The notes under the pieces were generated by a model, which saw only the letters and a list, made by a program, of their open reading frames with translations, made no database searches and had not been told where the DNA came from. A stretch of DNA of 64,000 nt from Strigamia acuminata (lineage: Eukaryota; Arthropoda; Chilopoda; Geophilomorpha; Linotaeniidae), in assembly GCA_949358305.1 (NCBI GenBank), contig OX442319.1, positions 1-64,000 of the forward strand, in the 5' to 3' direction. Shown one piece after another: positions 1-12,293 of this stretch (the first letter of the stretch is position 1; every line of letters starts with the position of its first letter). The position numbers and the translations under genes were made by a program.

Positions 1-2
1 CG

Positions 3-3000
3 AAGAAATGGAATACGACCGACAGCCAGAGATCGGATATAGATGGTCAACCGATAGATAGTCAGGTGTCGGTGTACTCGGATAGCCAGTTGGGTCGACG
101 AGATGGATATCCAGCACAGAGATGACGACGACAGCGATTCCGAACGAGAACACAAAGAAGAAGCAACGACGAAGATGCCCGGAAAAATCGGACGAAAAAA
201 GGCGTCAAGAAGACGCGCGTTTTGACGAAAAAGGACGACGAGACGATAAGATCCTCGACGGAGAATGGTGCCGAGAAGGTGCAAATTTTGATGGAAGTGG
301 GCGACAAATTGGAGAAAACCACAACCAAAAATGATGAAGCCGAGGCAACGAAAATTTTGACAAGAGAAGATGACGAGTGGGCGAATCTGAACAAAAGTCT
401 TATTTTATTCGAGGACAACGAGGCACCCGATGCAGACAAACTACAAGAAAAACAAGAACGGTGAGTAGAAACGCAAATTGTTTGATTTGAATCGCACCGA
501 AGAAGTTATCGCGCGGTTTACATCTATAGCGCGCGCATATAACGCGCGGCTCAAAGCGTGCGAATTGCGATCCGGTTTTTTTTTTTTTTTTGGCGCTCGA
601 TGCTAGTAACTCGCGATGATTTATTTGTTATTCTATTTAATCGTTTATTTATTTTTTTATTCCCCTCCCCCTCCCCACTAGACTCGATGACGGCAGACTC
701 ACGTCGACGATGCCGAGAACAGAGGATGTAACGGTTCTAAAAACACGCGTAGATTTCTTGTACCAGCAAGAAGAGGGACGTGGGACTAAATACACACAAA
801 TTGCGGAAGAATTACGCACCCTTAATCAAAGGTTGAGTGTAATCGAAGAAAGACTCACGACCGCCAGTACATCGCAACACATGACCGCAAGTACATCGCA
901 ACGCGTGACCACTAGTGCGTCGCAACAGGCTATTTGGTCGTCCTACGACCACCTTAAGGTAACAACGACGACAATCAATCAGCTCATTCGTTCGTTCGTT
1001 TGTTCGTTCAATCATCTTTCTCGTTTAGGACAAACCTGTCATCGATACGAGAAATGGGGTGTGTTGGTTGTGTCCCGACTCAAACAAAGTCCCGAAGGGC
1101 CCCAAAGCCGACATATGTAATCACTGGCGGCATATGCACAACGTTGGAAAAATCAAACCGGCCAGGGAGTTGTTGCGCAATCACGTTGGCAACTTTGAGA
1201 ACTTTTGTCGGGTATTTCCTAGCGCGTACGCGCGCGATTCGTTTGTTCGCCTTTATTTACAATGTAAGCTGCGTAGCTCGGACATAACACCGTCCGGACA
1301 ACTACGTGGTCCGGACAATTTTGTCCGGGCCCGGGCCCAACCAATAAGGAGCGATGCTAGATTTACTCTTTGGTTTGGACGACTTCCCTTTCCGGATTCC
1401 GGGCAAAGCGGTGCATCCCATATAAGGAAAAAATTACCGTGTGGTTCGGACAAAAATAAAAAATGTCGATTTTCCAATGAAATAAATTAGAAAAAAAACA
1501 AAAACAAAAACACTAAAATAAAAAAAAATAAATAAATAAAAAAAGGTGTACACACCCTACAGAACGAACATCGCCTGGACTGGACACATTTCTGGGCCCC
1601 ATCCTACATCCGGGCTACATAGCTTACACTGTATTTCTTTATTTATTTGTTTGTTTATTTACTTATTTATTAATTTAATTTATTTATTTATTTATTTATT
1701 TATTTTTTTTTTTAATTTATTTTATTTTTTTTTTTTTTCCCTTATTTTCATTGATGTGATCGTCTCAATCGTTCATCTCTTCTTCAACAGGCACTGATGT
1801 TAACGAGGAAGAAGGCGGACGACTGTCCTTTATGCAACACACGATCAGAAAATATGCAATATCATTTGCGAGAGACACACAGATTCGACGTACTGCCCAC
1901 ATTTCTGAAGCTAAGTGGGAAGGGCACGAAGAGAGGAGGTGATACCCCTCCTCACCACAGTGGTGCTCGACAACAGCAAGGGAACGAGAAGAAGAAGAAG
2001 GGTGACGAGGTGAGGGAAAAACAATTCGGTTTATTTGTCATTGACATTTTCTCTCTAGGCAATCGTGGTAACACCAAAGACCATGAAGTTGTTGCGAGAA
2101 GGATACACGCAATGGGAGAAGAACGTGAGTGTCTTGCCCCAAGGACCTGCCCGGGCAACTAGACTGATCGATTGTCCGTCTGTTTGTTTGTTTGTTTTAT
2201 TTCAGCAACCCATCGATTTGAATCGACAAGCTCGGGCCCTAAAGTTTTTGTTCGGGAAGACACGACCCGACGACGACGACAGTAGCGACATCGAAGACGA
2301 CGAAGACGAAGGCGAAGACGAAGACGAAGGCAAAGGCGAAGGCGATGGAAACGGTGGAAACGACGGCGGTCGCGTCGGACATGGTCGCGGCACCGCTCCT
2401 GGACGCGGGATGAAGCGCGATTGCGGTCTAATCGCTAGCATTGCGAAGAGCAAACGCGAACGTGAGGCTAAACAAATACGTGGACGCGGGCCGACTCCCA
2501 CTACAAAGTCGTCGCCATCGTCGTCGTCGTCGTCGCCGGACAATGACAAACCGGATCCGTTCAAGGTAAAGGAAAGGGATCCTTTCCGCTGCTCTCATTA
2601 ATTTGGTGGTTCGTGTTTGACTGAAATTTCAGACAGCCTTGTATCGCGAGAAACGAGACATCACGGGAAGCAAATGCGACAGTGTTTACTGCGCGGAGTC
2701 GACTAGTCCGCGACTGAGTTGCAAATCGTGTTCCTCTTCGGTACACGAAGAATGTGTGGGGCGGACATGGACCAACCGGAAAAGCTACACCAAGTTCTTT
2801 TGTAGCGGTTGTCGTAAAATTCCTCCCGCTCCTATCACGAAACTGCGGTGAGTGTTTTCTTTCATTTTATTCTGTAATTAACTATAATTTTTTTGGCCAC
2901 ACCGTAGTCTAATTCGCTTGTTCATTTTTTGCTAAACTAGTTTTAATTATTTCACACAGGTACTCCACTTACTCGATTGAGCAAAATCTCACCAAACACT

Positions 3001-3527
3001 TCAACATCTGCTTCCAACACGTCGCAGACGTGCTCAATGGAAAGCTTAAAAGTTGGCGAATGAACCTCTTTGACAAAGGTGCCCCGAAGCGATCGTCCAT
3101 GTCGACCGACCGACACGATTTACTGATCCAAGACGAAGAACTGGTACAGACTATAGATTTTTTATTATTTTTATATGTTTTTGTTTGTTTGTTTGTTTGT
3201 TTGTTTGTTTGTTTGTTTGTTTGTTTGTTTGTTCTTTTCTTTCGTTCGATTGAATTTTGCTCATTTACATTTCAGTGCAAACGTTTTGCTCATTCTATTA
3301 TAAAGAAAATAAGCACGGACCTGCCCATAAAAACACAGTATGCGCAGACGTGGGGACCAGACGGAATTGAAACGTTCATGACAGCGGTCGCAATTCCCGA
3401 ATTTCTGACCCGATTGATCTCTAAGATCGAGGACATCGATCGGGACCACGCAGACTTTTTCCTGGCTAATGTGGATCGCCCGCGGTATTTTGTTGACGAT
3501 TTGAAAGACACGCGTGCCAGTCCGTGA
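3..3527 (+). CDS. Double C2H2-like finger plus PHD-finger protein, 9 visible exons, 5' end outside window
   Basis: Exons that join in phase: 3-460 (irregular), 682-958, 1029-1211, 1791-2009, 2059-2124, 2206-2565, 2633-2847, 2960-3143, 3276-3527 (stop TGA). Order in the protein: charged N-terminus, short coiled coil (exon 2), a finger with CWLC and HWRHMH (exon 3), a second finger with CPLC and HLRETH (exon 4), an Asp/Glu-rich then Gly/Arg-rich stretch (exon 6), and a C4HC3 PHD-like finger in exon 7 (C-x4-C, C-x2-C, H-x2-C, C-x2-C). The last two exons encode about 145 residues of unknown fold. PHD fingers usually read histone tails, so a chromatin role is inferred. I join the two finger halves because the paralogues at 13-26 kb and 60-62 kb have the same exon order and phase. 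The 1211 donor (GTATTT) is weak; a stronger GTAAG at 1263 gives the wrong phase. The gene could instead be two neighbouring genes. Confidence 0.62.
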
Positions 3528-4636
3528 AACGGCACAGTTTGTCAGATTTTCTTTTCTATTTTTTATTTTTCATTTGCGGTTTCGAATAAACAAACACGCA
3601 CCCCGTTTCGCATTGTTTTTCTTTCGTTTATTTATTTATCCATGCGTTTAACAAAATTTTCAGCACATAAATTGTTGTTGTGTAAAATTGCACACGCACG
3701 CGCGGTTGATTATATACACGCGCGTCCGATTTCCATACTCGCCTCTCGACCGCGCGAGCCTTGTGAAAGCCCCGTGGTTTCCCATCATCCCTCGGTTCAT
3801 CCTACACGCGTTCGCACGACGACGGCGTGGCAGCGAGTAGTTGGTCAACTGCCAAGTACTTTTCCAGCGAGAAAAAGAGGAAGAAAATTGAATCAACCGG
3901 TCTATCAACCGGCCTATCCATCGAATTAAGCAGGTATGTCGACGAGCGAGCGCCATGTTCGCGGACGGACACAGACGGGAACCACAAGCGGTGTAATTGT
4001 CACCATCTTGCTCCCACAGATATTTCGAGAGAAATATTTGACGAAAATAGCGTGGGTAGATATTTTCACCAGTTGCATTCAAAAGCTAACATAATTTGTA
4101 TTTTACTCTAAATTTAAATGAAGATTGGCATCATTTACCATTTAAACCCGTGATGAAATTTAAAACGCATCGGTATTTCAAGGGGGAAGGGAGGATAACA
4201 CGTGTGCCATTGCTTCCCCTTTAATCACGTTCCCAGCACGTGACAACGATCACGTTCATCCGCGCTGCACACGCGCACCAACCCGCGCGCCATTTAATGA
4301 CCGCGCGTTATTTGCAAACCCGAACCCCCTATTATCAGATACCCGTGTCCAACCCTTCTCGGAGGTTTGTTAAAAGATCTACTCGACCGACTCTGGTAAA
4401 TCGCGAAGAAAGGTGCACCAAATGTTGTCGCAATAATGCATATACATATCGTGGGAATATCCTGCATCCTATTTTCCCTGAAATACCAATGCAAATAGCC
4501 ACCCGCGCTATTTCCACTGCAAAATTTTCTCGTTCGTCCGTACTTATTTTACTTTACTTTACTTTACTTTACTTTACTTTACTTTACTTTACTTTACTTT
4601 TTTTTTTGTTTTTTTGTTTTGTTTTCTTTTGCCTAG
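3528..4636. other. Intergenic/5' leader region before the piggyBac gene
   Basis: Holds the 3' end of the PHD gene (AATAAA-like signal near 3585) and probably noncoding leader of the next gene. A TTTAC pentamer microsatellite fills about 4547-4600 and ends in a T-rich tract with a 3' splice site at 4636. I see no coding exon I can support. Confidence 0.5.
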
Positions 4637-4640
4637 GTCC

Positions 4641-6960
4641 ATGACGGACGGTTTTCCAAAAACGCCCAACGACACGCGCGTATGGGCCGCCACGACGACG
4701 CGGTACCGACAGGACGTCGGATTCGACGGCGAAACACCCGGCTATCGCGGCCGATGCGTGGCTACCAGCTCGGAATTCGACTATTTCGAGGAACTCTTCG
4801 GCGAGGCGGCCCGCTTCACCGTGACGGCGACGAACCGGGCCATTCGGAGAGAGGCGAAGCAGGAGAAAGAAGTGGGAAGAACGCGAGTACAGGTGTTGGG
4901 AAAAGTTGACGCACACGTTGCACACGTCGTTCACGGGGGTTCTCAGACGCGTTTTTGGTTGATTGTTCGTATAATATACATGTTTTTCGTTTTAGACGCG
5001 TTCGATGCAACGACCACGAGGTCCGAGAACTAGACAAAGGACGTTGGTCGCCGTGGCTTGCGGTAGTGGCGCTGGAGCACACGGACCACAACGCAGTGTT
5101 TTGAGAGTGTGTATCACCGCGGCCGACAGAAGGGCAGCCGAGCTGGCCGCCGGGCGACAGCCCCGACTTCCGTCTCGACCGCAACACCCGCCACAACCGA
5201 GAGGGACAGCGACAAGGGCGCGCGCGCGGGTCCGCCCTCTAACGCTCGATGAGTTTTATGTATATCTAGGGATCCACGTCTTGGCCGGCTACAACAAACA
5301 ACCCGAATTGCGACACTACTGGTCGAGCAGCAACGTCGGTGATCTCGGTGCACCGGCCGTTGGGCGAGCCATGACACACAAGAGGTTTCAGGAGATTTCG
5401 CGGTACCTTCATTACGGCACGCAACCGTCCTACCAACGGTTGCACGTTACCGGCTCTGCACGCGGCCCCGATGGCGGCAGCACAACGGCGGAAAGGGTGT
5501 CATTTTTGAAAGAACGCGAACAGGACGACCGCGCGATGAAAATTCGCTTGTTCGCCGACCTGGTCAACAAACGCTTCCGCGCATGTCGGCAACCAAGGAC
5601 GACGCTGTGCATTGACGAGTCGATGATCGCCTTTCGAGGTCGATCAAAGATAAAAGTGCGTACATTTATTTATTTATTCATCCAGTTGTCTACATTTGTT
5701 CATTCGTTCGGCAAATTTCTTCCAGGTCTTCCAACCGGCCAAACCCATCAAATGGGGATTTGAACTTTTCACGTTGTGCGAAGCGGGCACCGGCTACGTG
5801 CTGAACGACGAGGTGCACTTGGGTAAGCGCACCAAGATGTATTTTGACCCGGACGAAGAGCCGGAACCAGAGTGAGTCAATTCATTGCCTTTTCTATTTC
5901 ACCTCGGATTGCTTTACTCCAAACTTGCTAGGTATCCGGGTAGTGTCCTCGGACGCATCGTCGTATACGTGGCCAGACACTATCTCGGCATGGGGTACAC
6001 TATCGCCTGCGATAATCGATTTTCGTCCGCCGTGTTATTCGAACACCTCTTCACCCGCCACAACACCATGGCCGTGGGGACGCTGCGGGCCAATTCGGCC
6101 CAGATGCCATCAGATTTTTCGACACTCAGACGATATCAAGGCAACCGGAGAGGTAACGCATTTGCTCGGACGTGAACGCGCGTTTGATTCATTCAATTAT
6201 TAATTTTTATTCTATCTATCTCTCTCATTTTTTTTTTTTTTGTAGGCGATTTCATACAACGACAAAACGGTCGGTTGGTGCTCACTGCGTGGCGAGACAC
6301 AACCACCGTGAGTTTGCTCAGTACGAACGTCGACCCACTGTCAGCGGCCGGCCGTGTCTTGCGTCGTATCGGTGGCAGGAACGTGGATATTGCATGTCCG
6401 GCGCCCGCACTGTCCTACATCGAAAATTTTCATTGGGTAGACGTCTTGAACCGACTCGTCTCCTCATTCCACATCGGACGCCGGTCCAGTTATTGGCACC
6501 GATACTTCTTCTTTCAAAAGCTGAATCAAGGTGGGATCAAGGCCCCAATCTCTGATTATTATCATTATTGTTATCGTTACAATCTTAATCTCGACTCGTC
6601 GTTTTCCATTTATTCCCCGCAGTGTGTGTCAACGCCCGAATCAACATGCGCGAAGTCACAGCCTCCGCGCGCGGCGATCGATCGCAATTACAATTCCGAA
6701 GGGCACTTGTCGCTCAACTCTTGGCTCGGGAGAGGACGAGGACGACGACCACGGCCTCGCGCGCGGCCCTACCTACTGGACCCGTCGTCCATCGAATGGA
6801 GCACGCGGGGAAAAGTTGTCGATGCGTGGTGTGTCGCGAGGTCCACAAAGAACGCCACGAGAGCAGTTTCTGGTGCGCTCCCTGCCGGACCCACCTATGT
6901 CGCCCACGCTACCGCAATTGTTTCCAACTCCACAAAGCCGGCGCCGGTAGATTGCCGTGA
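4641..6960 (+). CDS. piggyBac-type DDE transposase (PGBD-like), 6 exons, 633 aa
   Basis: Exons 4641-4892, 4996-5655, 5726-5871, 5932-6152, 6246-6530 and 6623-6960 join without a break. The family cuts and pastes DNA at TTAA in the nucleus; many animals also keep domesticated copies. The DDE_Tnp_1_7 fold is recognisable from about residue 150 (TLDEFYVYLGIHVLAG). The three catalytic aspartates sit near residues 291 (CIDESM), 380 (CDNRFSS) and 492 (WVDVLNR), with family-like spacing. The C-terminus keeps the cysteine-rich domain (C-x2-C ... C-x2-C ... HLC ... C-x4-H). ATG 4641 lies four bases after a 3' splice site, so a noncoding exon probably precedes it. Five introns are unusual for a mobile copy and suggest a host-recruited gene or an intron-bearing element. 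I could not identify terminal repeats. The N-terminal 150 residues are Arg-rich and unlike known members. Confidence 0.85.
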
Positions 6961-7097
6961 TTTTCTATGCTCTTTTGTTTGTAAAACTCAATAAATAAAT
7001 AAATAAATAAATAAACTTTTATGATTTCCACCAGAACATGTAACAATTTTTTTATCTATTTATCGTGTGATAGATGCAGCGGTGGCGATGATGAGAT

Positions 7098-7100
7098 GAC

Positions 7101-7139
<39 letters not shown>

Positions 7140-7140
7140 T
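7098..7140. repeat. (AAT)n microsatellite
   Basis: About 14 uninterrupted ATA/AAT triplets between the convergent piggyBac gene and the coiled-coil gene. Confidence 0.9.
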
Positions 7141-7206
7141 AAAATAAGAATGGGCATCAATTGACTCGTTGGTCTCGCGTCGGTTTTTGTATCGTCCGAG
7201 TCGCCC

Positions 7207-8562
7207 TCAAATTGTTTCGGGTTTTTCTGGTTGCTCGGTTTGAATGGCTTTGTCAAAAAGATCCGGGGGACGACTCAACTTTGGACACGACCCCTAAAAA
7301 GAGAGAGAATGAAGAAGGGGGAAAAAAAAAAAAAAGAAAAAGAGAAAGAAAGAAAGAGATAGATACACTCACGAATCTGGCGATCAACCGCGAACTCCGT
7401 TCTTGGTTATGTCGAATTTGCCACTCCTTCCGCAACCGCTCTTTGAGACTTTCCACCAGCACTTCGAGTGCCTCTATCTTCGCCGCCCGAACCCCCAGCT
7501 CCGTTGAATTTTTTTTCAACTGCTCCGCATAACCCCCTACATACCGGGCCCACGATATTCCTTGTCCGGGTGGGCGCATTGCCCATTCCCGCTGCTGCCT
7601 CAGGTCTTCTTTGCGACACTTCTTCTGCCTCTTTAGGTCCTTTTCGCGCCACTCCTCCAACTGAATTTTTTTTTCTCGCTCCAGTTGCGCGAGACGCAAT
7701 TGTAATTGATGCTCCTCATATTCCTTATGGTATTTCAATTGTTGTCGGTATTCTTTTTGGTGCCACGCATCCAGATCTTTCATCCTCTCTGTGATCATCA
7801 ATTTTTCTTTTTCCTCCAGTTGCCCTCGAAGCGATCCTATCTCTCGCTTCAACTCCCCCAACTCGTCATCCACGACTCGACGCAACTGTCGCTGCTCCTC
7901 TCGTGTTTGTTGAATTTGCGCCAATAGAAACCGCGCGCTCATTGATTCTCCATTTTCTCGCTCTTCCTCTCCAATCGCGCGTTTCCGTTTCTCTCCAATC
8001 GCGCGTTCCCGATCCTCTCCAATCGCGCGTTCCGAATCCTCTCCAATCGCGCGTTCCAGATCTTCTCCAATCGCGCGTTTCCGATTCTCCTCAATCGCGA
8101 GTTCCCGTTCCATCTCGACATCTTCTCCCATCGCGGGTCGCTCATCTCCTCCTCCTCCCTCGTATGGTACTTCCACCTCAACCACCCCAATCTAGAGACA
8201 CAGACCAGTAGATGGGTAAGTAGGTAAGTAAGTAAGTAAATGGACGAATTAATGAATCGAGGTGAACCAAGGCACGACATTACAGATTCTCACTTCGATT
8301 TCGGGTTCCTCTTTAGCACTGCACAACGGTGCGTCGTTGACGTTGGCGGCGGCGGCGGCGACAATAGTGAGGGTGGCGTCATCGTCCCCTTCCTCGTCAT
8401 CGACCTGGAAATAATTAATCAATCAAATCAGAAAAATATGCACATACGCGCCGTACCACTCCGTTTAATAGCCCGGGTTCATAAGCATGTAAACGCGCTT
8501 ACCACGATAACGGGAATAGGTGGCCATCTTGGTCGCCTCTCTTCTTCACGCTTCGGTTCCAT
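7207..8562 (-). CDS. Coiled-coil protein with RAIGED-type repeats, 4 exons, 358 aa
   Basis: Exons on the minus strand, 5' to 3': 8562-8503 (ATG directly after a 3' splice site), 8404-8294, 8191-7373 and 7293-7207 (stop TGA). All joins are phase 0. The N-terminus is Pro/Arg then Asp/Glu-rich. Around residues 80-125 five tandem copies of an eight-residue unit like RAIGEDxE occur, coded by a 24-bp repeat at about 7965-8100. Residues about 140-290 are a long Glu/Lys/Gln/Arg-rich coiled coil (EREKKIQLEEWREKDLKRQ), followed by a short heptad segment. I recognise no family; a structural or nuclear scaffold role is only a guess from composition. The last exon adds 28 residues; an overlapping frame in it stays open longer but does not match the splice phase. 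Confidence 0.6.
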
Positions 8563-8793
8563 CTGAAAACGGACAATTTCGACACCGCTGAGAGAATAAA
8601 ACGACGATGGTGGTGGCAACATCAATGTTGGTTTGTTGTGCCACGAGTTTCCGGTTGTTGGGAAAGTAGAATAGTTGGACCACTCGCTGTGTGACGCCGT
8701 CGAGCGAGGGGGCAGCCACACGTGCGCGGCGAACTGAAATGTCGTGACACTACGGCGCTATGACGCGATACCTAGTGACACTAATTGCAAACA

Positions 8794-8847
<54 letters not shown>

Positions 8848-9536
8848 ACAACAAACAACAACACCGATAACGGCGACCTTTTATCGTCGGCCCAGGTGGT
8901 CGAGTGGGTAGTCACCCGCCTTACGGAGTCGTGGGTCGTGGGTTCGAGTCTCGACTCTCCCGAATTTTCGTTTCAGTCGATCTTCTTCATATCTACAGGA
9001 TAAATATTCAAAAAAGACGATGTGTACGTGCCATTACACATACTCCCTTCCCCAGGGCCTGTGGGAGGGGGGGGAGGGGTCGAAAGATTTTATCCCTTTT
9101 ATTTATTTACTTATTTTTTTTTTTTGGTTTTATTTAATTTATTTACGTTTTAAACTACTTATTCAGTCGTCGTAACTAAACGACGAACGGATCTCTCATC
9201 TGTTTTGTTTCTCTATGATATTTTATTTATTTATTTATTTATTTATTTATTTTTTTTTTTTTTAAATTTTTGAAGGGTTCCACCAACGCCACATCCATCT
9301 ACTATGTCGTACAAGATCGGAAAACCTCCCGGAGCGGTGACGGAAGCGGATAGTCACGGTCACGCAATTAGGCGCTCGGTCACGCGCGCGATCATTGCGT
9401 TTTATCCATTTTTTCACATCTTTTATTCAAATTTAATAAAATGTCACACTGAATCGATCGAATGCATTAGTTTAATGGACCGAACGAAAATAAAATTATA
9501 CAAACTTTTTCCATAATTTGAGAAAAAGGAAAGAGA

Positions 9537-9575
<39 letters not shown>

Positions 9576-9697
9576 CGAAGTGAAACAATTGCAAAACAGA
9601 CAAATAAATAAATAAATGGACGAATGAACCGAATAAATGAATAAACTGAACAGCAAATAAAGTTTTGTTCCTTTAGGCGCACCCCCTCCCCCCCCCC
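8563..9697. other. Intergenic region with (CAA)n, a SINE-like unit and (CA)n
   Basis: Contains the presumed noncoding leader of the coiled-coil gene, a (CAA)n run at about 8797-8850, a tRNA-derived unit (listed separately), (TTTA)n at about 9222-9250 and (CA)n at 9541-9567. No coding exon is supported. Confidence 0.6.
8888..9003 (+). mobile_element. tRNA-derived SINE-like unit
   Basis: Pol III A-box-like TGGTCGAGTGGG at about 8896 and B-box-like GGTTCGAGTCT at about 8941, with the spacing of a tRNA with a long variable arm. Flanking arms do not close a good acceptor stem, so this looks like a SINE or tRNA pseudogene, not a working tRNA. Related units lie at 36.9 and 58.0 kb on the other strand. 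Confidence 0.55.
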
Positions 9698-10259
9698 CTA
9701 ATACTCCATCGAACCATCACTGTCGTTGATAGTCTCTCCGGCATCCTTTCCCCTCCCGTCGCAATCTTCTTCTCCATCGCCTTCGCTTTCCTCCTCCTCT
9801 TCGATCTTCTCCAGGCGCTCTCGCCACCTCGCTTCCATACCCAACACAACTCTCTCCATTCTTGCCATCATCTCCTCGAATCCTTTTGCCACCGTCTTCT
9901 CGATCCTCCCCATCCTTTTCATCACCGCCTTCTCAATCTTGTCCGCAACTATTCTCTCCACCTTCCTGGCACCTGGTGTCCTTGGTGTCAAGAGCGACCT
10001 CTGAAAAACGAGGAAAGAGAATTAACGAATACACAAATAAATAGGTGGGCGAAAATTTTGATAGAATACTGACCCTTCTTCTTTTTGCGGGAGTGCCCGC
10101 TTTCTTCGAATCCACCGAGCGACGTTTATTAGACGCCCCGGAACAAATGATCGTCGACGGCGGCGGGGAACAACTGATCGTCGACGGCGGCGACGTATAG
10201 TCGACGCACTGCAAAATGGAGACAGGAGACGACATGGTGGATTCCATTTTTTCTTCCAT
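9698..10259 (-). CDS. Small basic/coiled-coil protein (D family), 2 exons, 162 aa
   Basis: Exons 10259-10074 and 10000-9698 (stop TAG), joined in phase 0. Exon 1 encodes a Ser/Pro-rich then Lys/Arg-rich stretch ending in a likely nuclear signal (PAKRRR). Exon 2 encodes an amphipathic helix-rich segment (IEKAVMKRMGRIEKTVAKGF) followed by an acidic tail ending GSMEY. The paralogue at 37.2-37.8 kb has exactly the same length, the same intron position and the same ending pattern (GSDLSMEL). A noncoding first exon with donor at 10741 shares the string AGGTAAGTTAACCAT with that paralogue. An internal 3'-splice-like site in exon 1 (near 10213) could shorten the coding start. Function unknown; a coiled-coil oligomer in the nucleus is inferred. 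Confidence 0.6.
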
Positions 10260-10741
10260 GAAAAAAAAAAAAATAAAAAAAAAAAAGTAATAAAGTGAAA
10301 ACAAAACACGCGGGATTATGGTTTTAATGTCGGGAACCTGGAAATCGAGACGCCATTTTTGTCAACGAAACGTTATATTTTATTACGTTTCAATAACGAG
10401 AATGGCCACTTTTGACTGACTAAAAAATTGATAAAAACGATAATTTATGACGAAAAGAAAAAGAAAGAAAAGACGCTATTCCGGTACTGGGAACCGGGAA
10501 TTCCCGAAAAAAGAGAAAACGAAAACCCCGCGCGAGACGTTAAACTCAATATCGCTTGGTTTCTGTTGGCGGCGACAACAACAACGTGGGGCGGAAAAAT
10601 AAAAAATGGCTACGCGCGTGGCTCGCCAAATTCCACGTGGATATGCGTTTGGGCGCGTGTTTGGACGTGCATTTAGGAGTGCGGGTGGGCGAGTTTTGTG
10701 TGTGTATGTGTATATGTGAATATGTGAAATGGTTAACTTAC

Positions 10742-10800
10742 CTTTTAACGTTTTCACACGGTTGGTCGACAGTGAGCGAGTGTGAGCAAGTGAGTGGATG
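10742..10800 (-). other. Probable noncoding first exon of the 9.7-10.26 kb gene
   Basis: A consensus donor (AG|GTAAGT on the minus strand) at 10742/10741 is conserved in position and sequence with 38549/38548 upstream of the paralogue. The 5' limit is not visible. Confidence 0.4.
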
Positions 10801-11552
10801 AGTCCACGCGACAGATGGCGGCAACGGCCAAACTTATTTATTTATTTTATTTTATTTTATTTTATTTTTTTTTTCTTTTTCTTTTTCTTTTAATTAATTA
10901 ATTTATCAATCATTTTAATAATTCACCAATAAATATTTTTTCTTTAATTTTCACCCATTTTATTTTTCAAACACGCGCGGTTGTATACACGCGACGCTAG
11001 CGACGCGTTTAACCCGGTGTCGGAACCATTAACCACAGCGAAGCAAACGAAGCACCTCGACTCGCGCATTTACCGTAAGTAAACAATCGATTGTTTCCGG
11101 AGGGAATTTGTCCGAATTGAATCAATTCGGCATTTTATCGATCGAGGGTTTGAACAATTGTTCGATAGACGAATTTGAGGAGGAGCGAACAAACAAACAA
11201 ATAATTAGACAGACGGGCGCGATGAAGCGTAGCGAGTGTTTCTCGCCTCCGTGTTGACGGAACGCGACATACATACCAGATTTCGGCAACAACTGTGGCA
11301 CAATAACTCGAAAACCAACGTCCAATCTAGCCTGACCGAACAACGCAAAACAAAACACTACAAAATCAATCAAAATAACAAACAAATAGACGGTAAATTT
11401 AAAAATTCAAAACAGAATTTCCAATTTCAAGTTGTTAAATCATCCTCGGTGCAGTGTTATTGCCGACATCCGGTTTATATGTTCCGTCAACATGCATCCC
11501 AGCTTCGACTCAAGTTTCTTCTCCGCTTATTTCGTTCAACTTTTATTATCTT

Positions 11553-11609
<57 letters not shown>

Positions 11610-11634
11610 TTTTATTTATATTTTTGTTTCCTAG
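10801..11634. other. Divergent promoter interval between the D-family gene and the Ala-rich gene
   Basis: Contains a T-rich stretch, a plus-strand GTAAGT donor at about 11071 that may end the noncoding leader exon of the next gene, and a (TTTA)n run at about 11555-11605 directly before its 3' splice site. No coding exon is supported. Confidence 0.4.
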
Positions 11635-12255
11635 ATGGCAGACAGTGATGATGAACGATCGCGTCGAATCCGAGGACGGGGTAGGGCGGCGTGGAGGGGT
11701 GTCCCCTCGATTAACGAGAGGTGAGCGTCGCCCCTACCCCGCCCTCAGCAGTTCGCACTTAGACGCGACGCCCAACCGAGGTGAGTAAATTGCAAATTGA
11801 CACGATTGGTCGTTTGATTGATTGATTGATTGATTGATTTATTTATTCTTTGTTGCAGCCTTCCGCCGCCACCACGGCCGCCGATAATGCGACATCGAAT
11901 TGCGGCACTTCGTGCGTCGGCGGAGGCGGAAGGACGCGCGCGTGCAACTGCGCGCGCGACCGGGTCGGTTGAGTTTGCCGCCCAAGTGCGGGACCCGGCG
12001 TTGTCCTTGATCATGGCGGCCACGGCGGCTGCCGCAGCGGCCATGACTCTGTCGCAGTCGATTAGAGCGACACGGGAGTCGGTGGCGGCGGTGGCAAGGG
12101 TCGCCGCGTCGGCCAACGGCACTGACCCCAACGTCGTGGCCGGCATTGAAGAGGCTCTCGATGCCGCCGTAGCCTCATCTGAAGCAGCCGAGGAGGTGCG
12201 ACGGGCAACTCTGTTCGCGGCCGAGATGACAACTCGTCACTTCAATTTTATTTAA
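11635..12255 (+). CDS. Ala-rich small protein (I/L/J/K family), 2 exons, 160 aa
   Basis: Exons 11635-11720 (ATG immediately after CTAG) and 11859-12255 (stop TAA). Exon 1 ends in phase 2, as in the relatives at 39.2, 43.9 and 58.7 kb. The N-terminus is acidic then RG-rich (SRRIRGRGRAAWRG). From about residue 35 the protein is Ala-rich and helical, with repeated AxxA patterns (TAAAAAAMTLSQSIRATRES) and an acidic helix near the end. No known domain is recognisable. The gene is divergent from the small coiled-coil gene at 9.7 kb and convergent with the double-finger gene ending at 13370, an arrangement repeated elsewhere in the window. Function unknown. Confidence 0.58.
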
Positions 12256-12293
<38 letters not shown>

